Of a stretch of DNA of 64,000 bases, positions 41,964-51,284 are shown piece by piece. Origin of the DNA: Oscillibacter valericigenes (lineage in GTDB: Bacteria; Bacillota; Clostridia; Oscillospirales; Oscillospiraceae). Each line of letters opens with the position of its first letter. Positions within the stretch are counted from its first letter, which is position 1. The translations under genes were made by a program, and so were the position numbers. The notes below the pieces were generated by a model. It had not been told where the DNA came from. It saw only the letters and a program-made list of their open reading frames with translations, and made no database searches. Where the stretch lies: NCBI RefSeq assembly GCF_021531315.1, contig NZ_JAFBIQ010000009.1, forward strand, positions 1 through 64,000, read 5' to 3'.

Positions 41964-41996
41964 AAATACCCGAAAGCAGTTGCTTTCGGGTATTTT
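41964..41996 (+). terminator. Original host terminator of rplM-rpsI
   Basis: AAATACCCGAAAGCA/TGCTTTCGGGTATTT lies right after attR, where the native end of rpsI would have been before integration. Confidence 0.75.
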
Positions 41997-42121
41997 CCTA
42001 TATGTGCCAAAAGGAAAGCGCTGTTCAGGGTCGTCGGTGAGATCGTATTTCACACGAGGATGTAGTATAATTCACAAGGATACTTTGCGTCTCAGCTGTG
42101 CAGAAGGGCAGGAGAATGCTA

Positions 42122-43348
42122 ATGAATATGGGAAATAAGAAGCATCTGCGCGGAGCGGTGGCCTTTATTACGCTGATGGGGGTCGTCAGCCTGTTCTCAG
42201 ATATGACGCATGAGGGCGCGCGGAGCGTGCTCGGCGAATATCTGAACCTGGCGGGAGCGTCCGGCGCGACCATCGGCTTCGTCTCCGGTGTGGGGGAGCT
42301 GTGCGGCTATTCGCTGCGGCTCCTCTCCGGCATCTTTGCCGACAGAACGAAAAAGTACTGGACGCTGGTCATCACGGGCTACGCACTGCAGGTGCTGGCG
42401 ATCCCGGCGCTGGCGCTCATTCCCGAAAACGGCTGGCTCATCGCCTGCGGTCTTGTGATCTTGGAGCGTGTCGGCAAGGCCATTAAAAAGCCGGCGAAAA
42501 ATACGCTTGTGAGCTTTGCCGCCAGCGAGATCGGAACAGGAAAGGGCTTTGCCTATCAGGAGTTTTTGGACCAGTTGGGCGCCTTTTTGGGCCCCGTCAT
42601 CCTCTTTGTCATCGCCGCCGTGAAGGGGAGCGGCGATCTCTTTTCCACCTACCGCCTCTGCTTTGCCGTCCTCGGCATTCCGGCGCTCATCACCATTGCG
42701 CTGGTGGTGCTTGCCAAGTTCCGATACCCGCACCCCGAGCTGTTTGAAAAAGAAACAGACGCATCGACGGCGTTTCACACGCAGAAGTCCTTTGTGCTGT
42801 ATATGATCGCCATTTGCCTCTTCGCCTTCGGCTTTGCCGACTTTACTCTCATCACGCTCCACGCGGCAAAGATGCAGATGTTTCCCGCCTCGGCCCTGAG
42901 CCTGCTCTACGCGGCGGCTATGGCGGTGGACGCCTTTGCGGCACTCTTTTTCGGCTGGCTCTTTGATAAGATCGGACTCAAGGCCCTGATGCTCTCCACC
43001 CTGTGCAGCGCGTTCTTTTCCTTCTTTGTTTTCCTTAGCGGGAGTGCCGCGCTCATGGGCGTCGGCATCGTTCTCTGGGGCATCGGCATGGGCGCGCAGG
43101 AGAGCATTATGAAGGCCGCTGTCAGCAAGATCGTGCCCTCCGCCATGCGAAGCACGGGCTTCGGTATTTTTGAAACGGGCTTCGGTATCGCGTGGTTCCT
43201 CGGCAGCTGGCTGCTCGGCGCGCTTTATGACACAAGCCTTGTATGGCTTGTGATCGTTTCCGTTTCCGTGCAGCTCCTTGCCGTCGCCTTTTACGGTCTC
43301 TGCCTCCGAAAGCAGCGTGTCGAGCTTTCCTCCGAGGCGCACAGGTAA
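42122..43348 (+). CDS. Major facilitator superfamily transporter
   Basis: A 408-aa protein with about 12 hydrophobic helices. The start at 42122 (MNMGNKKHLRG) fits GGCAGGAG 7 nt upstream. After the second helix comes GELCGYSLRLLSGIFADRTKKYW, the loop 2-3 MFS motif, and a long central loop separates two six-helix halves. It may be an efflux pump; the substrate cannot be read. It stands alone with its own terminator, between the island and the rhodanese remnant. Confidence 0.85.
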   Translation: MNMGNKKHLRGAVAFITLMGVVSLFSDMTHEGARSVLGEYLNLAGASGATIGFVSGVGELCGYSLRLLSGIFADRTKKYWTLVITGYALQVLAIPALALIPENGWLIACGLVILERVGKAIKKPAKNTLVSFAASEIGTGKGFAYQEFLDQLGAFLGPVILFVIAAVKGSGDLFSTYRLCFAVLGIPALITIALVVLAKFRYPHPELFEKETDASTAFHTQKSFVLYMIAICLFAFGFADFTLITLHAAKMQMFPASALSLLYAAAMAVDAFAALFFGWLFDKIGLKALMLSTLCSAFFSFFVFLSGSAALMGVGIVLWGIGMGAQESIMKAAVSKIVPSAMRSTGFGIFETGFGIAWFLGSWLLGALYDTSLVWLVIVSVSVQLLAVAFYGLCLRKQRVELSSEAHR

Positions 43349-43357
43349 GGCGGAAAG

Positions 43358-43391
43358 GCGGGAGAGCTGGTGTGTCCATCAGCTCTCCCGC
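43358..43391 (+). terminator. Terminator of the MFS gene
   Basis: GCGGGAGAGCTG/CAGCTCTCCCGC with a 10-nt loop. Confidence 0.75.
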
Positions 43392-43396
43392 TTGGC

Positions 43397-43600
43397 ATTC
43401 GTATTCAAACTTTCTCCATTTCACGGGGATAGGCGCTCTGCCATACCATCTTGCCGGAGGCCGGCCCGTCCAGATGCTCCCGCAGATCGTTCTCGGAAGC
43501 CCTCCAGGCAGCCATGCTGATATTCGCCATCAGTGCGGACATCCAGCAGCGCCACGCTGCTGTCCCGGGGCAAGGCGGCGGCCTCATCCCAACGGCGGCC
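43397..43600 (-). pseudogene. Decayed rhodanese domain, C-terminal piece of a CoA-disulfide-reductase-like protein
   Basis: In one minus-strand frame the sequence gives WDEAAALPRDSSVALLDVRTDGEYQHGC then LEGF, the start of a rhodanese domain; a frame change continues as NDLREHLDGPASGKMVW. The active-site CxxGxR loop and the enzyme body are absent. The remnant lies downstream of the YeiH-type gene. Parent family (CoA-disulfide reductase with rhodanese tail) is inferred from the linker. Confidence 0.6.
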
Positions 43601-43630
43601 TTTCTAAATATTGCCGCACAGCCGCCTCCC

Positions 43631-44659
43631 TTACCAGATGCCCATGACGCGCTGCATCAGCAGGCTGACGGCAGTGATGCCCGCCCAGCAGCATCCGCCC
43701 AGCAGCAGCGGCTTGCCGCCGCTTTTCACCAGCTTTACGATGTTGCTGTTCAGTCCGATGGCGGCCATGGCCATGACGATGAAAAACTTGCTCAGCTCCT
43801 TGAGCGGCTTGAATATCGCCGCGGGCACGCCGAGCGAGGTGCAGACGGTGGTGACTACCGACGCACAGATGAACCACAAAATGAACATGGGGAAGGCATT
43901 TTTCAGCCGGAAGCCGCCCTGTCCACCCCCGGCTTTCTTTGCCTGCACCAGCGAGAGCACCAGCGTGATGGGAATGATTGCCAGCGTGCGCGTGAGCTTG
44001 ACGGTCACAGCCTTATCCAGCGTCTGGCTGCCCAGCGCCCACATACTGTCCCAGGTGGAGGCCGCCGCCGTGACGGAGGAGGTGTCGTTCACCGCCGTGC
44101 CGGCGAAGATGCCGAAGGCCTCGCCGGAGGAAGTGTCAAAGCCGATTGCCTGCCCCAGCAGCGGGAAGAGCAGCGCCGCGAGCACATTGAAAAAGAAGAT
44201 GACGGAGATGGCCTGCGCCACCTCCTCGTCGTCCGCGTGGATCACCGGCGCGGTGGCGGCGACGGCGCTTCCGCCGCAGATGGAGGAGCCCACGCCGATG
44301 AGCGTGCTGATGTTGGCGTCGATGTGCAGCAGCTTATGCAGCGCGTAGGCCACCAGCAGTGAGGTGGCGATGGTGCAGACGATGATGGGCAGCGACTGCC
44401 TGCCGGTTTGCAGCACCACGCTCAGGTTCAGCCCGAAGCCAAGCAGCACCACAGCGGTCTGCAAAATTTTCTTGGAGGTAAACGCCACGCCCGGCTTGCA
44501 GGCCGCGCCCGGTGTCCAGATCAGGGCGACGACCATGCCGATAACGATGGAAAACACCGGGCCGCCGATCACCGGCACCATCTTGCCCAGCAGCCAGGAA
44601 GGAATGGCGATGGCAAGGCATACGCCGATCCCCGGCAAAAGCTTCTGATAATTTCTCAT
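43631..44659 (-). CDS. YeiH-family putative sulfate exporter
   Basis: A 342-aa membrane protein with about ten helices. Motifs [38 protein letters not shown] and [16 protein letters not shown] are diagnostic for the YeiH/PSE family, and [21 protein letters not shown] is near the end. Members are proposed to export sulfate or related anions; a decayed rhodanese next to it suggests a former sulfur-metabolism cluster. It is 14 nt from the next membrane gene. Confidence 0.9.
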   Translation of the reverse strand: MRNYQKLLPGIGVCLAIAIPSWLLGKMVPVIGGPVFSIVIGMVVALIWTPGAACKPGVAFTSKKILQTAVVLLGFGLNLSVVLQTGRQSLPIIVCTIATSLLVAYALHKLLHIDANISTLIGVGSSICGGSAVAATAPVIHADDEEVAQAISVIFFFNVLAALLFPLLGQAIGFDTSSGEAFGIFAGTAVNDTSSVTAAASTWDSMWALGSQTLDKAVTVKLTRTLAIIPITLVLSLVQAKKAGGGQGGFRLKNAFPMFILWFICASVVTTVCTSLGVPAAIFKPLKELSKFFIVMAMAAIGLNSNIVKLVKSGGKPLLLGGCCWAGITAVSLLMQRVMGIW

Positions 44660-44673
44660 TTTTTCATCCTCCC

Positions 44674-45105
44674 TTAGGCGCGCTCTTTTTTTGCGGCGAC
44701 CGTCGCTTTGCCGAAGTGACAGCCAAACAGCAGCCCCGCCAGCAGCAGTGAGGCGCCGAGACCTGTGTAGAAAAACGCGATGAAGCGCTCAGGAGCCAGC
44801 CCGCTCGAGCGCAGAGCGATGCCGCCGCTCATCATCACCGCCATGATGGCGAAGGATTTGACATCGAAGAATTTGAGAAAGAAATGCAGTTCCTCCTCAT
44901 AGGCGCTGATCCTTGTCGTGTGCTTTTTCACGAGTCGCCCGAAGATGAAGAGCTGGAACACGGTAAAGACCAGCGCGGAGAGCAGATAATTCACCGCGCC
45001 GCGATAGTCGGGATAGGCTGTGAGCCCGATGCGAAGAATGTTGAAGCCCGCCGCGCTCCACACGAGGCAGGCGAGAAGCAGCAGAGTATTTCGTTTGACT
45101 TTCAT
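44674..45105 (-). CDS. Membrane protein of unknown function (143 aa)
   Basis: The start at 45105 (MKVKRNTLL) is behind AAAAGGAG. Four hydrophobic helices (about 8-24, 34-56, 78-96, 108-128). It is cotranscribed with the YeiH-type gene. A perfect promoter lies 47 bp upstream. Family not recognised. Confidence 0.7.
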   Translation of the reverse strand: MKVKRNTLLLLACLVWSAAGFNILRIGLTAYPDYRGAVNYLLSALVFTVFQLFIFGRLVKKHTTRISAYEEELHFFLKFFDVKSFAIMAVMMSGGIALRSSGLAPERFIAFFYTGLGASLLLAGLLFGCHFGKATVAAKKERA

Positions 45106-45151
45106 GGTCTTTCTCCTTTTGGTAAACGCGATGGGAACGATGTTCATTGCC

Positions 45152-45179
45152 ATTATACGAAAATTGTGTAGGCTGTCAA
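45152..45179 (-). promoter_or_regulatory. Strong promoter for the membrane gene/YeiH operon
   Basis: Read on the minus strand: TTGACA (45174-45179), 16-bp spacer, TATAAT (45152-45157). Confidence 0.85.
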
Positions 45180-45454
45180 GAGGCGGGAGATCGGTTGGGC
45201 GCTTTCGGACAAAAAAGCAGGAGAGCGCCGTGCCGCGGCCCCTCCTGGTCTTGCGTCATAATATGTAATTCTGTGCAAACCGATCGGCCTTTCCCATGAC
45301 GCGCCAAAGAAGCGGACAGCATGGGCGCTCAAAGCCTCACAATATATTTATTATACACTACAAAGACCATCAGAGTCAATAAAAAGAGGGTCGGAATGCT
45401 TAAAATCAGAGGTTTGCACAGCAATACCTGCCGCCGATTCGTGCAGTCTGCGGA

Positions 45455-45769
45455 TTGTTTTGCCGCGGAAATTCTGCTATTATTTAGGTACAGAAAGAAA
45501 GGCGAGTTGGATACACGGTGAAGCTCTCCCCTATTTCTGCGGCAGTTGGCATCCAAGGTTTCGTTCCAAGTTTCTCTCTCAAAATGCACCGTCATTCACG
45601 GGATACATCGCACAGCGATGTGTTTACATAGAGAGCAGTATCCAAAAGAGCAATCCCCGATGCCAAGACCCAAACGAAAGCAGAGGTACCAACCATGGCA
45701 GAACCCAAGACCCACGCAGACTGACCCTTGACTGCTGAACACGGAAGCGGTCAAGGGTCAGTCTTTTTT
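45455..45769 (+). ncRNA. Candidate structured RNA with own promoter and terminator
   Basis: Promoter: TTGTTT (45455-45460), 17 bp, TATTAT (45478-45483); transcription would start near 45490. The RNA of about 280 nt contains TTGGAT (45507-45512)/ATCCAA (45551-45556), and GGATAC (45601-45606)/GTATCC (45638-45643) enclosing the hairpin ACATCGC-ACA-GCGATGT. It ends in a 15-bp terminator AGACTGACCCTTGAC/GTCAAGGGTCAGTCT plus six Ts. No convincing protein frame or known RNA consensus (T-box, tmRNA, SRP, RNase P) was found. The promoter is included in the coordinates. Confidence 0.5.
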
Positions 45770-45807
45770 GCTATTGGAGCGGATACCGCTACATCTGCGC
45801 GCGTTTT

Positions 45808-46953
45808 TCAGCGGCAGATGCGCGCGATGCGGTCGCTGATGAAGGTCAGCAGCGCATCGAAGGTGCGCCCTGTGCGCTTTTCAATGCTGTAAACGCTGAT
45901 GCGCTCGTCACCGTCCTGCCCAATGAGCGTCACCTCGTCCCCCACCTTGCAGGGAATGCCGGTCACATCGATGATGGACTGGTCCATGCACAGCTCAAGA
46001 AAGCGGGTGCGCCGGCCATGTACAAGGATGGGCCCCTGCCCTCTGGCATAGTCCACCGGGATCCCGTCGGCAAAGCCGACGGAGAGCGTGGCGAGCTGCA
46101 GGTCGGTGCCGCTGCGGAACTTCTGCGGATAGCCGATGCTCTCGCCCGCGGGCATGGTGTGGAGGTTTGTGATATAGGCGCGCAGAGTGATGATCTCCTG
46201 AATGTCGACCGGCTCAACGCCGTCCTCCATCACGAGATGCCCGTAGAGGATGCCGCCGACGCGCACACTGTTGTGGAAAGCCTCCTTGAACCAGGTCACC
46301 GCCGCGCTGTTGCAGCAGTGGACATACTGCGCGCGGATGCCCGCCGCCTCGATCTGCCGCAGGCCCCGCGTAAAGCGGTCGTGCTGCTCGATGGTGAAGG
46401 CGTCGTTCACACAGTTCGTTGCCGTAGCAAAGTGCGAGTACACGCCGCACACGGAGAGGTGCGGACAGGCGGCAAGCGTCGTGAGCAGCGCCGCGAGATC
46501 CTCGCCCGGCCGGACACCCAAACGGTTCATACCGGTCTCGATCTTGATCTGAATGCGGCCGACACGCCCCTCCGCCGCGCAGAGCTCTTCGTAGGCAAGG
46601 GCGCACTCCGGTCGGAAGATCGAAATGATGATGTCGTTATGCAGCGCGATGTGATACTGCTGCGGCGCGATGCCGCCGAGCAGCATCAGGTCGCAGTCCA
46701 CGCCGCGGCGGCGCATTGCGGTCCCTTCGCACAGAGCGCCCACGCCGATTACGCGCACCTTGCAGTCGTTCACCAGCACATCGGTGATCTCCTCGGCGCC
46801 GTAGCCGTAGCAGTTGCCCTTGATGACCGGGATCAGTGTGACCTCCGGCCCGACATGGCGTTGGAGCTTGCAGTAGTTTTCGATCAGCGTCGCGCGGTCA
46901 AGCAGAAGATAACCGCTCTTTTCCAAAATATCATCGTTCTTTGCAATATCCAT
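45808..46953 (-). CDS. Alanine racemase family PLP enzyme
   Basis: A 381-aa fold III PLP enzyme. K45 in LIPVIKGNCYGYGAE is the cofactor lysine; IETGMNRLGVRPGED and SIGYPQKFRSGTDLQLATLSVGFADGI match the C-terminal alanine-racemase domain and include the catalytic tyrosine. The start at 46953 is behind AAAAAGGAAACG. It interconverts L- and D-amino acids, probably alanine. Coupling with a YjiH carrier and absence of cell-wall neighbours suggest it may be a catabolic or serine-type racemase, so no symbol is given. Confidence 0.88.
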   Translation of the reverse strand: MDIAKNDDILEKSGYLLLDRATLIENYCKLQRHVGPEVTLIPVIKGNCYGYGAEEITDVLVNDCKVRVIGVGALCEGTAMRRRGVDCDLMLLGGIAPQQYHIALHNDIIISIFRPECALAYEELCAAEGRVGRIQIKIETGMNRLGVRPGEDLAALLTTLAACPHLSVCGVYSHFATATNCVNDAFTIEQHDRFTRGLRQIEAAGIRAQYVHCCNSAAVTWFKEAFHNSVRVGGILYGHLVMEDGVEPVDIQEIITLRAYITNLHTMPAGESIGYPQKFRSGTDLQLATLSVGFADGIPVDYARGQGPILVHGRRTRFLELCMDQSIIDVTGIPCKVGDEVTLIGQDGDERISVYSIEKRTGRTFDALLTFISDRIARICR

Positions 46954-47025
46954 GGTCGTTTCCTTTTTCCGCCCTCCCGCCTGCAATCTGCCGCGGGAGG
47001 GTCTGCACCCTTCCGCGGGAAGGAG

Positions 47026-47065
47026 AAAAGAGCCGAAGCGGCCGGTACGGCGCTCCGGCTCTTTT
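47026..47065. terminator. Terminator between YjiH-like gene and racemase gene
   Basis: AAAAGAGCCG (47026-47035) pairs with CGGCTCTTTT (47056-47065); works in both directions. The two minus-strand genes may thus be separately controlled or only partly co-transcribed. Confidence 0.7.
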
Positions 47066-47113
47066 CTGGAGAGAGCTTTTTGATACTCTATGCGTTTTTC
47101 CTGTGCGTTCTTC

Positions 47114-48478
47114 TTAGAACAGAAGGTGCGCGATGGGGCAGACGATCAGCAGGCTGATGATCGTGCGCTCCAGGAAGATCACGAACAGCTCGCCGATGTT
47201 GATCGGCAGCTTGGAGCCGAGGATCAGTCCGCCGACCTCAGAGAGGTAGAGTACCTGCGTGACGGAGACGACCGCGACGATGAAGCGGGTCATGTCGCAC
47301 GCACCGGCGCCCGCGATCAGGATGGACGGGGTGAACATATCGGTAAAGCCGATGATCATCGTGGAAGCGGCAGCGGAGGCATCCGGCACCTGCAGCAGCT
47401 TGAGCAGGGGCAGGAAAGGCGTGCCGAGGATTTGGAAGATGTTGGTATAGTTGGCGCAGATCAGCGCAATGGTGCCGATGCACATAACGGTGGGCAGGAT
47501 GCCGAACCACATATTACAGGCGTTCTTTGCGCCGTTCTGAAGGAACCCGCCGATGCCGGGGAAGTGGGAAACGCGCTCGAGCGCAAGCTCCATGCCGTAC
47601 TCGCTGGAGCTCTTGTAGCCCTCGGGGATGGTCTCGGGCGCAGCTTTGCCCTCGATCACATAGGTCTCGGGCTTTTTGTGCAGGGGCCACAGCAGCGGGC
47701 AGATCAGCGCGCAGATGATGCCGACGAAGCAGATGAGCAGGTAGTAAACACCGAAGTACTGCACCATCCCGACCTGATCGAGCACGACCAGCGCAAAGGT
47801 GATGGAAACAGCGGAGAAGAGCGTCGCAATGATGCTCGCTTCCTTGGCGGTATAGTAGCCGCCCTCATACTGGTTGAGGGTGAGCATGACACCGAGCGTG
47901 CCGTCGCCGATCCACGAGGTCACGCAGTCGACCGCGGCGCGGCCGGGGACCTTGAAGAGCGGGCGCATGAGCTTCGTCGCCAGCGCGCCGACATACTCGA
48001 GCAGACCGAAGTCGGTCAGCAGCGGCAGCAGGAAGGACGCGATCACATTGATGATGACCAGTGTACCGATCAGATCATAGAGCACGAAGCCGCCCTGATC
48101 GGCGCTGGAGATGGCATAGAGGATGCCGCTCCCCTTGTCGGCGCCCAGCTCAAGAAATGTGATCCACGCGAAGACCGCACCCAGCACGCGCACGACGATC
48201 CAAAACGGACCGCAGATGAAGCAGCTGTTAAGTACGGGACTTTCCATGATGAACTTGGGCTTTGCCAGCGCCACGAGCGTCATCACGGCGGAGATCGTCA
48301 CGATCGCCACGCTCAGGATCGGCAGGAACCCGCCGATCGCACCGGCAATGATGTCCGCGATGATCTTGACTGTGACCGTCCACTCACCCGCCGCGTTTTT
48401 GACCGGGATCATAAAGAGAATGACGCCGATCACAGACGGGATGATAAACATCGCTTTCAGTTTACCTCTGTTTTCCAT
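47114..48478 (-). CDS. YjiH-family membrane transporter
   Basis: A 454-aa protein with about ten helices and nucleoside-recognition/Gate-type segments (FLPLLKLLQVPDASAAASTMIIGFTDMFTPS and CFICGPFWIVV). YjiH proteins are uncharacterised carriers, often next to amino-acid or peptide metabolism genes. Here it lies upstream of an amino-acid racemase on the same strand, so uptake of the racemase substrate is a plausible but untested reading. Confidence 0.85.
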   Translation of the reverse strand: MENRGKLKAMFIIPSVIGVILFMIPVKNAAGEWTVTVKIIADIIAGAIGGFLPILSVAIVTISAVMTLVALAKPKFIMESPVLNSCFICGPFWIVVRVLGAVFAWITFLELGADKGSGILYAISSADQGGFVLYDLIGTLVIINVIASFLLPLLTDFGLLEYVGALATKLMRPLFKVPGRAAVDCVTSWIGDGTLGVMLTLNQYEGGYYTAKEASIIATLFSAVSITFALVVLDQVGMVQYFGVYYLLICFVGIICALICPLLWPLHKKPETYVIEGKAAPETIPEGYKSSSEYGMELALERVSHFPGIGGFLQNGAKNACNMWFGILPTVMCIGTIALICANYTNIFQILGTPFLPLLKLLQVPDASAAASTMIIGFTDMFTPSILIAGAGACDMTRFIVAVVSVTQVLYLSEVGGLILGSKLPINIGELFVIFLERTIISLLIVCPIAHLLF

Positions 48479-48697
48479 ATTCTTCCTCCTTATTGTTGAA
48501 CATATAAAAATGTTTCTTTTTTCTGCCCACGTTTTTTATATGTTCTCAACAAGCATCTTACCTTTCTTTTCCAGAAGGTCAAGTACCAGTGAGCCCTTTG
48601 CACCGTGTGCCGCTCGCGGGACAAGACCGCGGCGGACTATCCGCCGGAACTCGTCAACGAGATCCTAATGATCAACAAGGCGGCCGCTCTCCCCTGC
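48479..48697. other. Intergenic stretch, possible coding remnant
   Basis: Contains the upstream region of the YjiH-like gene. A plus-strand frame around 48600-48685 gives a short peptide (RDKTAADYPPELVNEILMI) with no start signal; probably a fragment. Nothing else was seen. Confidence 0.3.
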
Positions 48698-49735
48698 TCA
48701 CTTTTCGATCCGGTAGCTGTCGTCGCCGTAGATGCGCACCGCACGCGCACGATAGATGTCCATGACCGCGCCGGCCAGCGCGTCAGGATCGTGACGGGCA
48801 AAATCGCCCGCGGCGGAGGCGAGCGGGCGCTCGATCAGCTCGACGCCCATTTGCGCGATGCGCGCGCGGTCGATCGTCAGCGCCTCCGCGCCCTCGGCGC
48901 GGTAGCGCTCGGCCAGCTCGGGCGGGATAGGCGAGGAGTTGGCAAGGCACAGCTCCACCATATCTCCCTTGCCGTGGCGCAGCAGCGCCGCAAGGTGATC
49001 GGCGGCGGTGCAGCCCTCGGTCTCGCCGTCCTGTGTCATGATGTTGCACACATATATTTTCTGCGCGTCGGACGCGGCGATGGCCTCCGCCACACCATCC
49101 ACCAGCAGGTTCGGAATGATGCTCGTATACAGGCTCCCTGGGCCGAGGAGAATGAGGTCCGCCGCCGCGATGGCGTCGAGCGCCGCAGGCAGCGCTTTCG
49201 GGTGCGCGGGCAGCAGCTCAACATGGTCGATGCGGCAGTCCTGCTGCTTTTTAAAGCCGAAAATGCTGCTCTCGCCGACGACATAGGCGCCGTTTTCAAA
49301 GGTCGCCGCCAAACGCACATCCGTCGTCGTGACGGGAATGACCGTGCCGCTGATGGCAAGCACCTGCCCCATGCTGCGCACCGCCTCCTCAAACGAGCCG
49401 GTCACGCCGTTGAGCGCCGCAAGCAGGAGATTACCGAAGCACTGCCCGCGCAGCGTGCCGCTCTCAAAGCGGTAGCTCAAAAGCTGCTGCATAACAGGTT
49501 CGGTGTTCGCCAGCGACTCCATACAGTGGCGGATGTCGCCGGGCGGGAGCATCCCGATGTCCCGCCGCAGCATCCCGCTGCCGCCCCCGTCATCCGACAC
49601 GGTGACGATGGCGGTGAGGTTCTTCGTGTATTTTTTAAGGCCACGCAGCATGGTGGAAAGGCCCGTGCCGCCGCCGATGGCGACGATGCGCGGTCCCTGC
49701 GCCCACGCGCGGTGCTCGGGAAGCAAAGCGTTCAT
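48698..49735 (-). CDS. yvcK: YvcK-family gluconeogenesis/envelope factor
   Basis: A 345-aa protein of the YvcK/CofD-like family. The start at 49735 follows AAAGAGG. GGGTGLSTMLRGLK is the nucleotide-binding loop, DDGGGSGMLR and PPGDIRHCMESL follow, and DLILLGPGSLYTSIIPNLLV is the second signature. YvcK binds UDP-GlcNAc and is needed for growth on gluconeogenic carbon sources and for PBP1 placement. It is usually linked to rapZ and whiA; those are absent here. Confidence 0.92.
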   Translation of the reverse strand: MNALLPEHRAWAQGPRIVAIGGGTGLSTMLRGLKKYTKNLTAIVTVSDDGGGSGMLRRDIGMLPPGDIRHCMESLANTEPVMQQLLSYRFESGTLRGQCFGNLLLAALNGVTGSFEEAVRSMGQVLAISGTVIPVTTTDVRLAATFENGAYVVGESSIFGFKKQQDCRIDHVELLPAHPKALPAALDAIAAADLILLGPGSLYTSIIPNLLVDGVAEAIAASDAQKIYVCNIMTQDGETEGCTAADHLAALLRHGKGDMVELCLANSSPIPPELAERYRAEGAEALTIDRARIAQMGVELIERPLASAAGDFARHDPDALAGAVMDIYRARAVRIYGDDSYRIEK

Positions 49736-49904
49736 TCTCTGTCCTCTTTTCCGTAAACGCACCGGAGTGCGGCAAAAAGGTATCCTGATCTTTAAGAATT
49801 ATAGCATTTTCTTTAAGACTGCACAAGCGCCCTTGCGTTTTTTGCCGCGGCGTGTTACACTTTTTCCATCCTGTTTTGATTCCGCAAAGAAAGGTTTTTC
49901 CCCT

Positions 49905-50645
49905 ATGACATATTTTCTGGAGACTGTTGAAACCGTTGCCCCCGGTCTCGGCTGGGCGCACTTCGGCCCCTTTCACCTCACTGTGCTCGCCTCGTTCATC
50001 CTGCTTGCCGCCGCGCTCTGCCGCGGCTATCGCCGACTCGACCAGAACGGACGCTGGCGCTGGCAGCAGATCGTCGCGGTGCTGCTGATCGCGGACGAGA
50101 TGCTCAAGGACCTCGGCCTGCGCGTCGGCGGCAACTACACCCTCGACTATCTGCCGCTGCACCTGTGCTCGATCAACATTTTTCTCATCGCCCTCCATGC
50201 GTGGCGGCGGCCGAGGCTGCTCGACACCTTCCTCTATTTCATCTGCCTGCCCGCCGCCTGCGCGGCGCTGCTGTTCCCGACCTGGAACGCGCTCCCCCCG
50301 CTGAATTTCATGGTCTTCCACAGCTTTTCCGTGCATTTCCTGCTCGCGCTCTATCCCCTCGTGCTGACCCTCTGCGGCGACATGGAGCCGCAGCCGCGCG
50401 ACTTTCCGCGCTGCTTTGCCCTGCTCATGGTGATGGCCGTGCCGATCTACTTCTTCAACCGCACCTTCGGCACGAACTTCATGTTCCTCCTGCGTGCCGA
50501 CGAGGGCAACCCCCTCAAGCTCTTTGAGCGCTTCGGCAGCCACCTGCTCGGCTACCCCGTGCTCATCGCTGCGGTCTACGCCGTGATGGATCTGCTGCTG
50601 CGCCGGATCCAGCGCAGCCGCGATGCCCTTGCCGTTTGGAAATAA
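49905..50645 (+). CDS. TIGR02206/YwaF-family membrane protein
   Basis: A 246-aa membrane protein with about seven helices; the start at 49905 follows AAGAAAGG. DYLPLHLCSINIFLIALHAW and YFFNRTFGTNFMFLLRADEGNPLKLFERFG are characteristic of the TIGR02206 (YwaF) family. Its function is unknown. Convergence is not an issue as it is divergent from yvcK. Confidence 0.88.
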   Translation: MTYFLETVETVAPGLGWAHFGPFHLTVLASFILLAAALCRGYRRLDQNGRWRWQQIVAVLLIADEMLKDLGLRVGGNYTLDYLPLHLCSINIFLIALHAWRRPRLLDTFLYFICLPAACAALLFPTWNALPPLNFMVFHSFSVHFLLALYPLVLTLCGDMEPQPRDFPRCFALLMVMAVPIYFFNRTFGTNFMFLLRADEGNPLKLFERFGSHLLGYPVLIAAVYAVMDLLLRRIQRSRDALAVWK

Positions 50646-50710
50646 GCTCCCCCGCCCGCCTTATGGCGGGCGCTTTTTTGTGAACTTTTTGTGTCATTTT
50701 CATTTCCCGC

Positions 50711-50760
50711 TTGACAATAAAAAATGTTTCGGCTACAATACGCAGGTCAATAGGTCGTAT
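50711..50760 (+). promoter_or_regulatory. MarR-controlled promoter
   Basis: TTGACA (50711-50716), 17 bp, TACAAT (50734-50739). Just downstream ATACG (50738-50742) is matched by CGTAT (50756-50760), a dyad placed for a repressor. The encoded MarR protein is the natural candidate. Confidence 0.7.
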
Positions 50761-50792
50761 GCGACGCAATTTTATTTCCGAGGTGAGGAACC

Positions 50793-51284
50793 ATGTGCAA
50801 ACGATCCGTCCCCAGGGGACTGCGCTTTGCGATCCTGCAAAAAACCATGCGCCGTCAGATGGACGAATATGTGCGCGAAACGGGCCTGACCGGTACGCAG
50901 GTCGGCGTGCTCGGCGAGCTGGGCCGGCTGGAGCGCGAGGGCGCGGGCGAGGTGACGCAGAAGGCGCTGGAGACAGCGGCGCATGTCACGCATCCGACGA
51001 TGACCGAGCTTCTGAAAAAGCTGGAGAAAAAAGGCTTTGTCACCTGCCGCACCAGCGAAAAGGACCACCGCTGCAAGGTCGTCTCCGCCACCGAGAAGGC
51101 GCACGAGCTGCATCACGCCATCGGTGTTTTCGACGATCGCGTGTTCACGGCGCTCTGCCGCGGGCTGAGCGAGCGTGAGGTCGCGGAATTCTTACGCATC
51201 ACCGATGTGATGCTGGAAAACGCAAAAAATATGAACGACGCGCGGGAGCTTGCCCCGTGCGGGAGAGGATGTGATGCCGAATGA
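50793..51284 (+). CDS. MarR-family transcriptional regulator
   Basis: A 163-aa winged-helix regulator. The start at 50793 follows GAGGTGAGG. VTQKALETAAHVTHPTMTELLKKLEKKGFVTCRTSEKDHRCKVV is the MarR DNA-binding helix and wing. It overlaps the first ABC transporter gene by 4 nt, so regulator and exporter are one operon, a classic drug- or lipid-responsive arrangement. Ligand unknown. Confidence 0.92.
   Translation: MCKRSVPRGLRFAILQKTMRRQMDEYVRETGLTGTQVGVLGELGRLEREGAGEVTQKALETAAHVTHPTMTELLKKLEKKGFVTCRTSEKDHRCKVVSATEKAHELHHAIGVFDDRVFTALCRGLSEREVAEFLRITDVMLENAKNMNDARELAPCGRGCDAE

Noticed and set aside
45455-45769. T-box riboswitch or tmRNA in the 45.5-kb gap
   Set aside because: No GGTGG-type T-box core and no tag-peptide frame or tRNA-like ends; left as an unclassified RNA candidate.
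47090-48499. 469-codon plus-strand open frame opposite the YjiH-like gene
   Set aside because: Extremely rich in aspartate, arginine and histidine and lacking hydrophobic cores; antisense to a conserved membrane protein.
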